Below are positions 26,499 through 36,147 of a DNA stretch of 64,000 bases, one piece after another. The notes beneath the pieces were generated by a model. That model made no database searches and was not told the DNA's origin. It saw nothing but the letters and a program-made list of their open reading frames with translations. This stretch comes from Clostridium_AD estertheticum_D. Its GTDB lineage: Bacteria > Bacillota > Clostridia > Clostridiales > Clostridiaceae. The stretch spans positions 186,001 through 250,000 of the forward strand of contig NZ_JAHLDM010000001.1 in NCBI RefSeq assembly GCF_018861295.1. The letters are read 5' to 3'. Made by a program: the position numbers and the translations under genes. The stretch's first letter is position 1; each line of letters begins with the position of its first letter.

Positions 26499-27752
26499 AT
26501 GGGCAAAAGTTATTTAAAGCAATTACTCACTTATATTAATAAGGTATACCATATAGGTGAAAAAATCAATACATTAGAGGATAAAAGAATAAAATCTCCA
26601 ATAAAGATTACAACAATCACTTTTGTTGTATTATTCGGGTTTATGTTACAAATAAGAAGTTTTAACAGGTTAAATCACTGGTTTGAAAAAGATAAATTTA
26701 AGAAAGTATTGCCAAAAAAAACTAAAATCCCACGAATTGACGCCGTTAGGCGGTGTTTGAGTGATTTTGATTTAGAAGGTTTAAATAATGTTCATACTGA
26801 TATAATAAAAACTAGTATAAAAAATAAGGTATTTAGAACTGGTACTTTAGACGGATTAAAAATAGTGGCTATAGATGGTGTGGAGCTGTTTGAGAGTGCT
26901 AAAAAGTGTTGTGAGAACTGTCTTTCACGTACTCATAAGAATGAAGTTACTCATTATTTCCATAGGACAGTAGTATGTGTAACCGTAGGTTCTGATCCAC
27001 ATATTATTTTAGGGCAAGAAATGCTTGAACCTAAAAAAGATGGTTCAAAGAAGGATGAAGGTGAGATTACAGGCGGTAAGCGACTAATAAAAAACCTATA
27101 TAAGCAATATCATCATTTTGCAGATATTATAGTCGATGATGCTTTATACTGTAAGTCCACTTGGATTAAAGAAGTACTTTCCATAGGTATGAATGCAGTG
27201 GTAAGAGTTAAGGATGAAAGGCTTAGCATCGTAAAAGACGCATTAGCTTTATTTAAATGCCGAGAGGCAGATGAAAGGTGGACTGAGAAGAAAAAAAATA
27301 ACAACTACACCATAATTAAAGCTTGGGACGAAGATCATTTTGAAATGCCAACTTCAGATATAAAAGTAAGATTTATAAAATTTGTGGAACAAATTCATAC
27401 TGGAGATAATGTAGAAATTAAAGAATCATGGATTATAACAACAGATAAATTCACCTCAGTAAAAAGTTTGTGACTAATAATGCATAAGAGATGGGATATA
27501 GAAAACAATGCATTTCATCAGTTAAAAACAGAATGGCATTTAGATCATTGTTTCCTTCATGGCCCTACGGGCGTAGAAACAGTTTTAATGTTTATAATAA
27601 TAGCATTTAATTTGATGCAATTGTATTTTTTTAAGTGTATAAGAAGTTTTAGAAAGAAGCGTATGCTTCAAATAGACATTATTGAAGATATAAGAGATGA
27701 AAGATTTATGATAGAAGATAATTGGGATAACCCGCTATTTGTGAAGACCTAA
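26499..27752 (+). pseudogene. IS4-like DDE transposase, interrupted by in-frame TGA
   Basis: Two blocks in the same frame, 26499-27473 (324 codons) and 27480-27752 (90 codons), together make a normal-length transposase of about 417 residues. The first has the catalytic Asp in VAIDGVEL and a second in DIIVDDALY. The second block supplies the C-terminal Glu region HKRWDIENNAFHQLK. The stop is TGA in the context SVKSL-stop-LIMHKRW, where related transposases have a tryptophan, so a TGG to TGA change is the simplest explanation. Without read-through the first product lacks the catalytic Glu and should be inactive. A re-initiation ATG lies at 27480 but has no good ribosome binding site. Confidence 0.85.
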
Positions 27753-27922
27753 TCCAATATTAAAACTGGAAATTAATTATCAGAATTTATTGGGGTGGGG
27801 GGGGTTATAACTATTTTTAAGACTCAACAGTATGCATACTTCCCATTTATTCAAGTAAATTTTAAATTATACAATTTAAGTATATTGAAAATTATTACTG
27901 GAAATTTGCTGCTAAACTTCTG

Positions 27923-27931
27923 TATAAGTAC
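27923..27931. repeat. Right copy of 9-bp target site duplication
   Basis: TATAAGTAC directly follows the right inverted repeat and is identical to 26308-26316. Confidence 0.92.
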
Positions 27932-27939
27932 AACCTTAG

Positions 27940-27968
27940 TTGACAGATATGTGTATAAAAGCTAAAAT
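27940..27968 (+). promoter_or_regulatory. Probable sigma-A promoter of prfC
   Basis: TTGACA (27940-27945) and TAAAAT (27963-27968) are separated by 17 bp, just downstream of the insertion sequence. The implied 5' leader is about 105 bases and holds no recognised element. Confidence 0.65.
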
Positions 27969-28081
27969 TGATAGGTAGAGATTTGATAGGTGAAATTTTA
28001 GAATCACTAGGAGTTAAGCAAGTGATTGTAGGAATATATATGCGTTTACATAATTTGAAATATAAAAAAGGAGAGGATACC

Positions 28082-29677
28082 TTGGAGGATTACATAAAAC
28101 AGATTAAAAAGAGAAGAACGTTTGCTATAATTTCTCATCCAGATGCGGGTAAAACTACACTCACGGAAAAGTTATTATTATATGGTGGTGCTATAAGGCT
28201 TGCAGGTTCAGTTAAGGCTAGAAAAGCTTCTAAACATGCAGTTTCTGATTGGATGGAAATAGAAAAACAAAGAGGTATTTCTGTTACGTCATCAGTTATG
28301 CAATTTAATTATAAAGATTTTTGTATAAACATACTTGATACCCCAGGGCATCAAGATTTTAGTGAGGATACATATAGAACGCTTATGGCAGCAGATAGTG
28401 CAGTAATGATTATAGATGGCGCAAAAGGAGTGGAGGCACAAACAAGAAAACTATTCCATGTATGTAGCATAAGAGAGATACCCATCTTTACTTTTATTAA
28501 TAAGATGGATAGAGAAACTCGAGATATATTTGAGCTTATGGAAGAAATAGAAAATGAATTTGGTATTAGATCTTATCCAATGAATTGGCCTATAGGCTGC
28601 GGGGTAGATTTTAAAGGCGTTTATGATAGGCGTACAAAGGAAATTATTGTTTTTGATGATGGAAAGCATGGGCAAATAGAAGTTAAAGAAACAAAAATTA
28701 ATGCTGACCATGAAAAGGCAATCGAGCTTATTGGCGACGATTTATATAATAAGCTTATGGAAGATATGGAACTTCTAGATGTAGCGGGTGATGATTTTGA
28801 TTTAGAGAAAGTAGCAAATGGGGAGCTTACACCAGTATTTTTTGGTAGTGCCTCAACTAATTTTGGTGTTGAACCATTTTTAGAAAGCTTTTTAGAATTA
28901 ACATCACCTCCATTACCAAGAAATTCGAGCATAGGGAAAATCGATGTTTATAGTAAAGACTTTTCTGCGTTTGTTTTTAAAATTCAAGCTAATATGAATA
29001 AGGCTCATAGGGATAGAATTGCTTTTATGAGGATTTGTTCTGGAGAATTTGAAAAAGGCATGGATGTTTATCATATGCAAGGTGGTAATAAAATAAAACT
29101 TGCACAACCTCAACAATTTTTAGCACAAGAGAGAGAAATAGTAGATACAGCTTATGCAGGAGATATTATTGGAGTTTTTGATCCAGGTATATTCAGTATA
29201 GGAGACACTATATGTTCGTCCTCAAATAAATTTGAGTTTGAAGGAATACCAACTTTTGCGCCAGAACATTTTGCAAGGGTGAGAACTGTTGATACTATGA
29301 AGAGAAAGCAATTTATAAAGGGAGTAACACAAATAGCTCAAGAGGGAGCAATCCAAGTATTTAAGGAGCTACATATAGGAATTGAACAAATTGTAGTTGG
29401 AGTTGTAGGAGTGCTTCAGTTTGAGGTATTAGAATTTAGACTTAAAAATGAATATAATGTAGATATTAAAATTGATAGGTTAGCATTTAAAAATATAAGA
29501 TGGATCGAAAAGAGTGAAATAGATAAAGAAAAACTTAACTTAACTAGTGATGCTAGATTAGTTAAAGATTTTAAGGATAGGGACCTATTACTATTCCAAA
29601 ATGATTGGGGTATTAGTTGGGCATTAGAGCATAATAAAGGTTTAATCTTATCGGATGTTAGTAAAAACAATGATTAA
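28082..29677 (+). CDS. prfC: Peptide chain release factor 3
   Basis: The product is a 531-residue translational GTPase that recycles RF1/RF2 from the ribosome after termination. The G motifs are clear: SHPDAGKTTL near residue 20, DTPGHQDF near 86 and NKMDRETRD near 140. The elongation-factor-like domains 2 and 3 follow, with length equal to the E. coli protein. I chose the TTG at 28082 because AAAGGAGAGG lies about 6 bases upstream and the result matches the family's N-terminus; the longer frame to 27968 overlaps the promoter. It is monocistronic, with a terminator at 29771-29803. Confidence 0.94.
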   Translation: MEDYIKQIKKRRTFAIISHPDAGKTTLTEKLLLYGGAIRLAGSVKARKASKHAVSDWMEIEKQRGISVTSSVMQFNYKDFCINILDTPGHQDFSEDTYRTLMAADSAVMIIDGAKGVEAQTRKLFHVCSIREIPIFTFINKMDRETRDIFELMEEIENEFGIRSYPMNWPIGCGVDFKGVYDRRTKEIIVFDDGKHGQIEVKETKINADHEKAIELIGDDLYNKLMEDMELLDVAGDDFDLEKVANGELTPVFFGSASTNFGVEPFLESFLELTSPPLPRNSSIGKIDVYSKDFSAFVFKIQANMNKAHRDRIAFMRICSGEFEKGMDVYHMQGGNKIKLAQPQQFLAQEREIVDTAYAGDIIGVFDPGIFSIGDTICSSSNKFEFEGIPTFAPEHFARVRTVDTMKRKQFIKGVTQIAQEGAIQVFKELHIGIEQIVVGVVGVLQFEVLEFRLKNEYNVDIKIDRLAFKNIRWIEKSEIDKEKLNLTSDARLVKDFKDRDLLLFQNDWGISWALEHNKGLILSDVSKNND

Positions 29678-29770
29678 GTAGATGATGAGGTATTTTAGGT
29701 AACTTAATTAAAAATAAATATAGAAATAGGAGACATTCCTTCTGAAATGTCGTTAAAAATAAATAAAATG

Positions 29771-29806
29771 AAAAGTCTCTTGGAAATATTTCAAGAGACT
29801 TTTCTG
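29771..29806 (+). terminator. Terminator of prfC
   Basis: The stem AAAAGTCTCTTG/CAAGAGACTTTT is near perfect. Its A-rich left flank means it may also serve the minus-strand gene ending at 29816. Confidence 0.85.
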
Positions 29807-29815
29807 TATTCAATT

Positions 29816-29971
29816 TTATAAGTTTTTTCTTTTACTAGATAGAATGTCAATTATAAATACAATTGCAGCAACTATTAGTAATATATTAATTAAACTTCCA
29901 CCTTTACTGAAAAGCACTCCCATTAACCAAAATAAAACCACAAATCCACCGAGCCATCGTAAAAAAGTCAT
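29816..29971 (-). CDS. lmo0937-type small membrane protein
   Basis: This 51-residue protein begins MTFLRWLGGFVVLFWLMG and ends DILSSKRKNL. It has two hydrophobic helices separated by the SKGGSLINILLIVAA segment and a basic tail. This is the pattern of the lmo0937/DUF5670 family of tiny membrane proteins found through the Firmicutes, whose function is unknown. GGAGG lies seven bases before the ATG. It is too short for most ORF thresholds and overlaps a meaningless longer frame on the same strand. Single gene, convergent with prfC and divergent from the ECF gene. Confidence 0.82.
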   Translation of the reverse strand: MTFLRWLGGFVVLFWLMGVLFSKGGSLINILLIVAAIVFIIDILSSKRKNL

Positions 29972-30163
29972 ATGAATACCTCCATTTATCAAAATAACTA
30001 AATATTATATAGTATTTAGTATTTCGGCAATGTATATACAATATATATAAACTATTATTTCGAAAAGCGTATGGATACATTTGAAAACTAATTAATATTG
30101 TATATAATGTTATTAGAGAGAAATTTAAAAACATATTTCAGAGAGAATTTTAGGGGGAGAATG

Positions 30164-30706
30164 ATGGAAAGTAGTAACACATCTATTAAAACTATTGATA
30201 TAGTACAAATCGGAATCATGGCAGCTATTATATATATTGCTACATATTTAATAAAAATACCAGTGGGGAATAAGGCAGTATTTCATATAGGTGATAGCAT
30301 GGTATATTTATCTGCCATATTACTAGGAAAGAAAAAAGGTGTTATAGCTGCAGCACTTGGTATGACTTTATTTGATTTATCAACACCGTGGTTTTATTGG
30401 GCGCCTTTTACATTGATTATAAAAGGAGGAATGGCATACCTAACAGCGATGATTGCATATAGGAAGGGATATAAAGCAGATAATCTGTGGAATAATCTAT
30501 TTGCATTTATAGTAGCAGGTGTATGGATGGTTTTAGGTTATTTCCTTTCAGGCCTTATAGTATATAAGCTAACAACTAATAATGCACTACTTGCATTTGT
30601 GGATATACCTCCCAATATTGGTCAAGTTATAGTTGGTATTGCCCTTGCATTGCCATTATCATTAACGCTAGTTAAATATAATAAAAAGCATGGATTTATA
30701 AATTAG
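30164..30706 (+). CDS. ECF transporter S component (COG4720 type)
   Basis: This 180-residue membrane protein has about five to six hydrophobic segments and the layout of substrate-binding S components of energy-coupling factor transporters. Useful stretches are IVQIGIMAAIIYIATYLIK, HIGDSMVYLSAILLGKKKGV and the STPWFYWAPFTLIIKGGMAY loop, typical of the COG4720/DUF1393 group. No ATPase or T subunit is adjacent, so it presumably shares a common energising module. The second of two consecutive ATGs (30164) is better spaced from AGGGGGA. The vitamin or other substrate is unknown and no riboswitch is seen upstream. Confidence 0.8.
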   Translation: MESSNTSIKTIDIVQIGIMAAIIYIATYLIKIPVGNKAVFHIGDSMVYLSAILLGKKKGVIAAALGMTLFDLSTPWFYWAPFTLIIKGGMAYLTAMIAYRKGYKADNLWNNLFAFIVAGVWMVLGYFLSGLIVYKLTTNNALLAFVDIPPNIGQVIVGIALALPLSLTLVKYNKKHGFIN

Positions 30707-30715
30707 TAAAAAGGC

Positions 30716-31807
30716 TTATTTTATATTGAATTTCCTACTGTTTATTTTTGTTTTAAAGTAGAATATACTGAAAATTATTGTTGGTATTAATATGAAGCTT
30801 ATCACAGAAAAATATACGTAAAGGTTTAAAAATTTATATAGTAATAGTACCTTAGCAGAAATGAAATAGGAAATTATGAATACAAATAAAGTAATAATGT
30901 AGATCATGTATTTATTAAAGAAAGAAAGATTTTTTAATAAAATGAGTATAGCGTTTAGCGCTAATACATATTTTATAAACCACCCACCTACCATTTGAAG
31001 CATTACAAAAAATTCTCCAACTTCTAAAAAATCAAAATAACTAACTAACTGAGTTTGTATTAGTTTGGGATAATTAAGGGTTAAGGTTCTAGTTACGTCA
31101 AAGGTACTTAAAAGACCAATATTTGCAAAAATTTCCATTTGTATTACAATCAATAACGCAATAACACAATGTTTTATTATTTTTGACTTATTAGTTACTC
31201 TGGTCAAAAATGGTATAGAAATAGCTATACTTCCATAACATCCAAGTGCTTTTATAACTGATAAAATAAAAGAAGTTGTTATGCCATTGGCCATTACAGG
31301 TAGTAAGTATTTAAGCTTTTTATATTTAGCTGTAAGGATTGCTAGGTTTATTCCTGCCATCATTATGAGAGATATAGCGATAATAGTAATTATAATTATC
31401 GCCCTAGTACCCTTCTTTGTTATATAAATAGCTGGTATTGCTATAAACAGTAGAAAGAACCAAGCAGGAGTATCTGCAAGCATATTTACATGTAAGGCAT
31501 TTGCTTCTACTGAGGAGCTTTCTATTAGGGTTACAATTAAAGTTATGATAAATAAGATCAAAAAAATGTTTCCCGTAGTTTTACCTAGGGCTTTATGGTA
31601 TATTTCATCCATGTTATAGCATTTTGTTTTTTTACAAACGGATATTAGAAAAATAAAATAAAAAAATAAAATAATAGAGGCAATAATAACTGAAATCCAA
31701 GAATCTCTACCTCCATTTACAATGAATATATTAGGGTAGGTTTTCATTGCAACAATTGAGGTAGCCCAAATTATGAACATTAAATGTTTTGTATTTAGCT
31801 TATCCAT
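30716..31807 (-). CDS. Spore germination receptor permease subunit (GerAB/GerKB-like)
   Basis: The 363-residue protein has about ten membrane helices and belongs to the endospore germination permease family, related to amino-acid permeases. The start MDKLNTKHLMFIIWATSIVAM and the early GGRDSWISVIIAS stretch fit GerAB-type subunits, which form the nutrient-sensing part of the receptor in the spore inner membrane. It is divergent from the A and C subunit genes at 31969-34489, an order known from the gerK loci of clostridia. The ATG follows GGAGGTG. Only 9 bp separate its stop from that of the convergent ECF gene, with no clear terminator between. Confidence 0.9.
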   Translation of the reverse strand: MDKLNTKHLMFIIWATSIVAMKTYPNIFIVNGGRDSWISVIIASIILFFYFIFLISVCKKTKCYNMDEIYHKALGKTTGNIFLILFIITLIVTLIESSSVEANALHVNMLADTPAWFFLLFIAIPAIYITKKGTRAIIIITIIAISLIMMAGINLAILTAKYKKLKYLLPVMANGITTSFILSVIKALGCYGSIAISIPFLTRVTNKSKIIKHCVIALLIVIQMEIFANIGLLSTFDVTRTLTLNYPKLIQTQLVSYFDFLEVGEFFVMLQMVGGWFIKYVLALNAILILLKNLSFFNKYMIYIITLFVFIISYFISAKVLLLYKFLNLYVYFSVISFILIPTIIFSIFYFKTKINSRKFNIK

Positions 31808-31968
31808 GTTGTCATCGCACCTCCTATTTGTTTAGAGTCTATAATTATTGTTAATAAAACTTTGCATATATTAGTATTATTTACCTATTTATTAAATATT
31901 AAACTCCAAAATAAAAAATTACAGAATAATTAACTTAAACATGACGGATAATAAATTAGGTGATTAAA

Positions 31969-33375
31969 ATGAGAAAAACAGATATAAATTATATTAGAGA
32001 AAAATTAAAAAATAGTTATGATGTAAAATATAGAGAGATACAGTGTGATGTAGGAACAATAACTGGCATATTTATTGATGATTTATGTGATTCCAAATTT
32101 ATTAGTGAATATATATTTAATCCTCTAATAAAACATAAGATATCAACTGTAGATTTAGAGTATATAAAAAAAGAGGTATTACCAGCTAATAGCATTGGGG
32201 ATATTAATAGTAATGACGAGGCTATAGTACATATTTTATCTGGAGACTTGGTGCTTATATTTTCTTTTGCAGATAAATCAATATTTTGTGAAGCAAAGGG
32301 TTATGTAAGGCGGGGTGTTGGAATCCCAGTTACAGAAAATGTAATCAAAGGACCGAGAGAAGGATTTACAGAGGCCTTTATAGATAATGTATCACTTATT
32401 AGGCGGAAAATAAAAAATCCGGATTTGAAATTCGAACCTTTGTTTTTGGGAAATAAATCTAATACAGTAGTTGTAATAGCTTATATAGAAGGTGTTGCAC
32501 CTAGGAAACTCGTGGATTACATAAGGAAAAAGGTAACAAGCATAAAATTAGAATTTATATTAGACACAAATTATATTGAAGAAGAACTAAAAAGCAAGAA
32601 TACGACGTTTGATACAATAGGCACTACCGAAAAGCCTGATGTTGCGGCATCAAAGCTTTTAGAAGGGAAAATAGCAATAATAGTAGATGGGACACCTTTT
32701 GTAATTACTGCGCCATATTTTTTTATAGATAATTTCCATACACCGGATGATTATTATTCAAACGTGTATTTTGCTAATGCATCAAGAATTATGAGGATGG
32801 TTGCTTTCTTCTCAGCTAGCTTGTTGTCAGGATTATATTTGTCTATTGCGACGTACCATTTTTCTATTATTCCATCCGTACTTGCTGTAAAGTTTACAAT
32901 GTCTAGAGCAGATGTACCTCTCCCTACGGTAATAGAGTTATTATTAATGACTTTCTTTTTTCAATTACTTAGGGAAGCAGGAATAAGGTTGCCGCAGTCC
33001 ATAGGCCAGGCAATGAGCATTGTTGGAGCTTTAATTTTGGGAGATGCGGTTGTTGGAGTAGGGTTAGCTTCCCAAAGTACTGTAGTAATCGTGGCACTTT
33101 CATCCATTTCTTCTTTTTTAGTGCCTAAGCTCTATGGAGCTTTATCAGTATGGAATATAATAATAATAATATTTTCCTCAGTTCTTGGGTTACCAGGATT
33201 TTATATTGGTTTCTTTATTTTTATAGCACATATGGCAGGACTAGAAAGCTGTGGGTATCCTTATTTATTTCCTATGGGTACACTAGAGAGTTTTAAATTT
33301 AAGGATGTATTATATAGAAGGGATCTTAACAAGATCTCTAATAGTATTTTTGATGAGGATGATTATAATGAGTAA
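31969..33375 (+). CDS. Spore germination receptor subunit A (GerA/GerKA-like)
   Basis: This 468-residue GerA-family protein has a soluble N-terminal domain (~1-270) and a membrane part with about five helices. The family signature is visible in GDLVLIF, AKGYVRRGVGIPVTENVIKGPREGF broken by short loops, and the later EAGIRLPQSIGQAMSIVGALILGDA region. It acts with B and C subunits as the germinant-gated ion channel. I chose the ATG at 31969, 5-6 bases after AGGTG; the GTG three codons earlier overlaps that site. It overlaps the C-subunit gene by 8 bp, so translation is coupled. Expression in the forespore is expected but I could not define a sigma-G promoter. Confidence 0.93.
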   Translation: MRKTDINYIREKLKNSYDVKYREIQCDVGTITGIFIDDLCDSKFISEYIFNPLIKHKISTVDLEYIKKEVLPANSIGDINSNDEAIVHILSGDLVLIFSFADKSIFCEAKGYVRRGVGIPVTENVIKGPREGFTEAFIDNVSLIRRKIKNPDLKFEPLFLGNKSNTVVVIAYIEGVAPRKLVDYIRKKVTSIKLEFILDTNYIEEELKSKNTTFDTIGTTEKPDVAASKLLEGKIAIIVDGTPFVITAPYFFIDNFHTPDDYYSNVYFANASRIMRMVAFFSASLLSGLYLSIATYHFSIIPSVLAVKFTMSRADVPLPTVIELLLMTFFFQLLREAGIRLPQSIGQAMSIVGALILGDAVVGVGLASQSTVVIVALSSISSFLVPKLYGALSVWNIIIIIFSSVLGLPGFYIGFFIFIAHMAGLESCGYPYLFPMGTLESFKFKDVLYRRDLNKISNSIFDEDDYNE

Positions 33376-34489
33376 GTATAAAAAAACATTAGTTATAATA
33401 TGCTTAATAATAAGTTGTTTTAACATGTCAGCATGTTTTAGTTATAGGGATATTAATAGACTTTTATTTGTTACTTGTATAATAATAGATGTAGATAGTA
33501 ATGGTAATCCTATAATATATGCAGAAGCATATAAGGGTATAGGAGCAGGAACGCCTCAAGGGTTGGATGAGCGAATTTTATTTGATGGAAAAGGAAAAAC
33601 AATGTTTGAAGCTGTTAGAAATATGAATTCTACTTCTAGTTATAAATTGAATTATACACAGAATAAGGCTATAATATTCACTCAAAATGCCGCAGAAAAG
33701 GGTCTTGAAAATTATATGGATTTTTTAGATCGAGATCAAGAATTGCTCATTAGGCCATATATTGCAATATATTTAGGGGATCCTGAGAGACTTATAAAGA
33801 TGAACATTCTTCAAGAAAAGTACATTGGATTCTTTATTATGCATCTTGTGGAAAATGTTGGTTCATCTTCAAGAGCTTTAAAACTAAGTCTTAATGATTT
33901 TTATAATCAAAGAAACAAGGGGGACAAAACAAATGTAGTAACCATAATAGATTTCCCAAAGGATGCCCTAGAGCAAAGACTCGAAATAAATGGTGGAGCA
34001 GTGATTAAAGACGATAAAATGGTTAGTATAATAAAAGCAGATGAAGGTCAGGGATTCAACTTTTTAATGAACGCTGTAGCAAGTGGTAGTTTAGAAATAA
34101 CTAACCCCTGTGATATTAATAAATTTATAACATTAGAAATTTTAAAAAGTAAAACTAAGACAGATATAAATTATGATGGTAAGGTTATTCACCTAAAAAA
34201 GCGGATTAAAGTTAATGTAGATTTTGCAGAAGCTCAAAAAAAGATTGTTTTTACAAAAGAAAATGTAAATAAAATTGTGGAGAAATCAGAAAAAAACATT
34301 GTAGAATCTTGTAATACTTTATTTGCAAAGTACAAGACTAGGGGGATTGATATCTTTGATATAAGTGAACAATTTTACAATAAATACCCAAAAATTAAAA
34401 TTCCAAACAATATTATTGAAAAAACTGAGTTAAAAGTTGAAGTAGAAGTGCAAATAATGAATACGGGTGATGAAAAGAACTTTCAATAA
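33368..34489 (+). CDS. Spore germination lipoprotein subunit C (Ger(x)C)
   Basis: This 373-residue lipoprotein has an N-terminal signal ending in the lipobox NMSAC, making Cys23 the lipidated residue. It is followed by CFSYRDINRLLFVTCIIID, the typical beginning of Ger(x)C proteins. The C-terminal half (~190-370) fits the conserved GerC domain. The start is the ATG at 33368 inside the end of the A gene, with GAGGATG upstream; the frame to 33305 is only overlap. It forms the third receptor subunit, facing the outside of the inner spore membrane. The operon ends at the hairpin at 34506-34530. Confidence 0.92.
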   Translation: MSKYKKTLVIICLIISCFNMSACFSYRDINRLLFVTCIIIDVDSNGNPIIYAEAYKGIGAGTPQGLDERILFDGKGKTMFEAVRNMNSTSSYKLNYTQNKAIIFTQNAAEKGLENYMDFLDRDQELLIRPYIAIYLGDPERLIKMNILQEKYIGFFIMHLVENVGSSSRALKLSLNDFYNQRNKGDKTNVVTIIDFPKDALEQRLEINGGAVIKDDKMVSIIKADEGQGFNFLMNAVASGSLEITNPCDINKFITLEILKSKTKTDINYDGKVIHLKKRIKVNVDFAEAQKKIVFTKENVNKIVEKSEKNIVESCNTLFAKYKTRGIDIFDISEQFYNKYPKIKIPNNIIEKTELKVEVEVQIMNTGDEKNFQ

Positions 34490-34503
34490 TTTGTTTTGTC
34501 TTA

Positions 34504-34533
34504 TTAAGGCGATGGTATTCCATCGTCTTTTGT
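34504..34533 (+). terminator. Terminator of the germination A-C operon
   Basis: The stem AAGGCGATGG/CCATCGTCTTT with a TATT loop is followed by T. Confidence 0.78.
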
Positions 34534-34615
34534 TGTAAACTATAAATATAATAATTTGAAAAATTCTATAACTATAAACATAGTATATTATTTCAGCGTA
34601 TTTGGGGTGGGATAT

Positions 34616-35761
34616 ATGGATTTAAAAAGAATTAGTATCTTGTTAAAGAGGGATGAGGGCACAAAACTAGATTATAAGCAAAAAATTGATATATTAATAG
34701 AAAGTGGTAAAAAAGAATTAGCTAAAGATGTATCTGCTATAGCAAATTCTCGTGGAGGACGTGGATATATAATAATTGGGGTAGAGGATAAAACAAAAAG
34801 AATTATAGGTATTGATGCCAAAGAATTTAAAGAAGAACAAATTCAACAAATAATTAGTTCAAGATGTGAACCACCTATTCCAGTATCCATAGATTTTATA
34901 GTATATCAAAGCAAAAACCTGGCAATTATAACTATATATGATGGTGGTCAGAAACCTTATCAATTAAGGGAAAATGAGGCGTTTTACATAAGACGAGGGT
35001 CAACAACAGATACAATGAGGAAAGAAGAACTAATTTCCTGTTTACAAGAAAATTTTAATCTTAATATTGAGACTATGCCTATTATGAATAGTGATATTAA
35101 TAGTTTGAATTTCAATATCATCAATAAGTATTTTGAAAATAAAGGCATCTTAGTAAGTAACGATAATAGGTTAGAATTTATGGACAATGCAGGGATAACT
35201 TTTATAGAAAGAGATTATAATAAAAGGGTAGTTACCCTGGGTGGATTATTGGTATTTTCCTCAATAAATAGCATTTATTTACCTCATAATATGATAAAGA
35301 TAATAAATAAGGTAAACGATAAATTTGATGAGGTCATACTTGTGCAAGGAAATTTATTAGATATGTTAGATAGAGTAGAAGAAATTTTAAAAAAGATATT
35401 TCCATCAAATTATCCTATAAGTGCAGTTCATGAAGCCGTAAAGAATGCAATACTTTATAGGGATTATACTATATTTTATAAGGAAATTGAAATAGTAGTA
35501 AATTACAATAGTGTAAGTGTAATTAGTCCTGGTAATCTATTATTTTCAGCTGAAGTTAATACCCATAATTACTTAAAAAGAAACATGTGGATATATGATA
35601 AGCTAATAGCTTTAGATGACAAAAAAAGATTTATAAAATCGGGAAAAGGATTTGCACGAATGAAAAAGGATTTTATTAAGTATGGTAAAGTAATATTTGT
35701 GGATTCAAAAGATGATAATACATTTAAGTCTATTTTCCCAGGACTTAAGCATTTTATTTGA
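34616..35761 (+). CDS. AlbA_2 (Schlafen-type) domain protein with ATPase-like C-terminus
   Basis: This 381-residue protein starts with an AlbA_2 domain: the segment GTKLDYKQKID followed by KELAKDVSAIANSRGGRGYIIIGVED and RRGSTTDTMRKEEL at about residues 15-145. The C-terminal half has AVHEAVKNAILYRDYTIF and VSVISPGNLL, matching the HATPase_c_4 pattern seen in many such proteins. These are usually annotated as transcriptional regulators or ATP-binding proteins, with little proof. It stands alone between the germination operon and the tyrS T-box. The ATG at 34616 follows GGGGTGGG; earlier in-frame codons lack a site. No partner gene suggests its target. Confidence 0.82.
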   Translation: MDLKRISILLKRDEGTKLDYKQKIDILIESGKKELAKDVSAIANSRGGRGYIIIGVEDKTKRIIGIDAKEFKEEQIQQIISSRCEPPIPVSIDFIVYQSKNLAIITIYDGGQKPYQLRENEAFYIRRGSTTDTMRKEELISCLQENFNLNIETMPIMNSDINSLNFNIINKYFENKGILVSNDNRLEFMDNAGITFIERDYNKRVVTLGGLLVFSSINSIYLPHNMIKIINKVNDKFDEVILVQGNLLDMLDRVEEILKKIFPSNYPISAVHEAVKNAILYRDYTIFYKEIEIVVNYNSVSVISPGNLLFSAEVNTHNYLKRNMWIYDKLIALDDKKRFIKSGKGFARMKKDFIKYGKVIFVDSKDDNTFKSIFPGLKHFI

Positions 35762-35886
35762 GCTTATCTTTAATAATGTCTATATATTAAATATACATTT
35801 AATATATACGGAGAAAATAGTTGAAAATAAACGTAATAAATGGTTAAATAGATATAAGTTAAAAAAATATGTAAAGCTATGAAAGA

Positions 35887-36105
35887 AAAAAGTAACCATA
35901 GGAATTATTAAGAGAGCTAGTGGTAGGTGTAAACTAGTTAAGGAATATGGTGAATTACATTCTGGAGCTTTAAGCTGAAATAAAGTTATTTTTAGATTAA
36001 GCTGAGACGGGTTGACCTTACGTTATAAGGAAAAAGCGGATTGTTAAATCAATTTGGGTGGTACCACGGAAATTATTTCGTCCCTTTCATAGGGGCGTTT
36101 TTTTT
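35887..36105 (+). promoter_or_regulatory. Tyrosine-specific T-box leader of tyrS
   Basis: The T-box sequence GGGTGGTACCACGG (36056-36069) comes before a terminator hairpin CGTCCCT/AGGGGCG with eight T (36079-36105). The specifier loop shows TAC at 35956-35958 in the context GAATTACATTCTGG, matching tyrosine and the downstream gene. Confidence 0.93.
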
Positions 36106-36147
36106 ATCCCTAAAAATAAGTAGAATTAAAATAAGGAGGAACAAATC

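Larger units (their letters stand above)
26317..27922 (+). mobile_element. IS4-like insertion sequence, 1,606 bp, complete ends
   Basis: The element is bounded by perfect 13-bp inverted repeats, CAGAAGTTTAGCA at 26317-26329 and TGCTAAACTTCTG at 27910-27922, with weaker similarity for about ten bases further in. A 9-bp direct duplication flanks both ends. Inside are a hairpin before the transposase, a DDE transposase gene with one in-frame stop, and a right end that contains an unusual G-run (27792-27804). It lies between the gdx leader and the prfC promoter, which begins 9 bases beyond the right duplication, so both neighbours look intact. The family is inferred from the transposase type and duplication length. 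Confidence 0.92.

Noticed and set aside
27480..27752. Separate 90-codon gene after the transposase
   Set aside because: It is in the same frame as the transposase and supplies its missing C-terminal catalytic region, so it is the second half of one broken gene.
29904..30134. 76-codon minus-strand ORF
   Set aside because: It overlaps the real 51-residue membrane protein gene in another frame and has no ribosome binding site.
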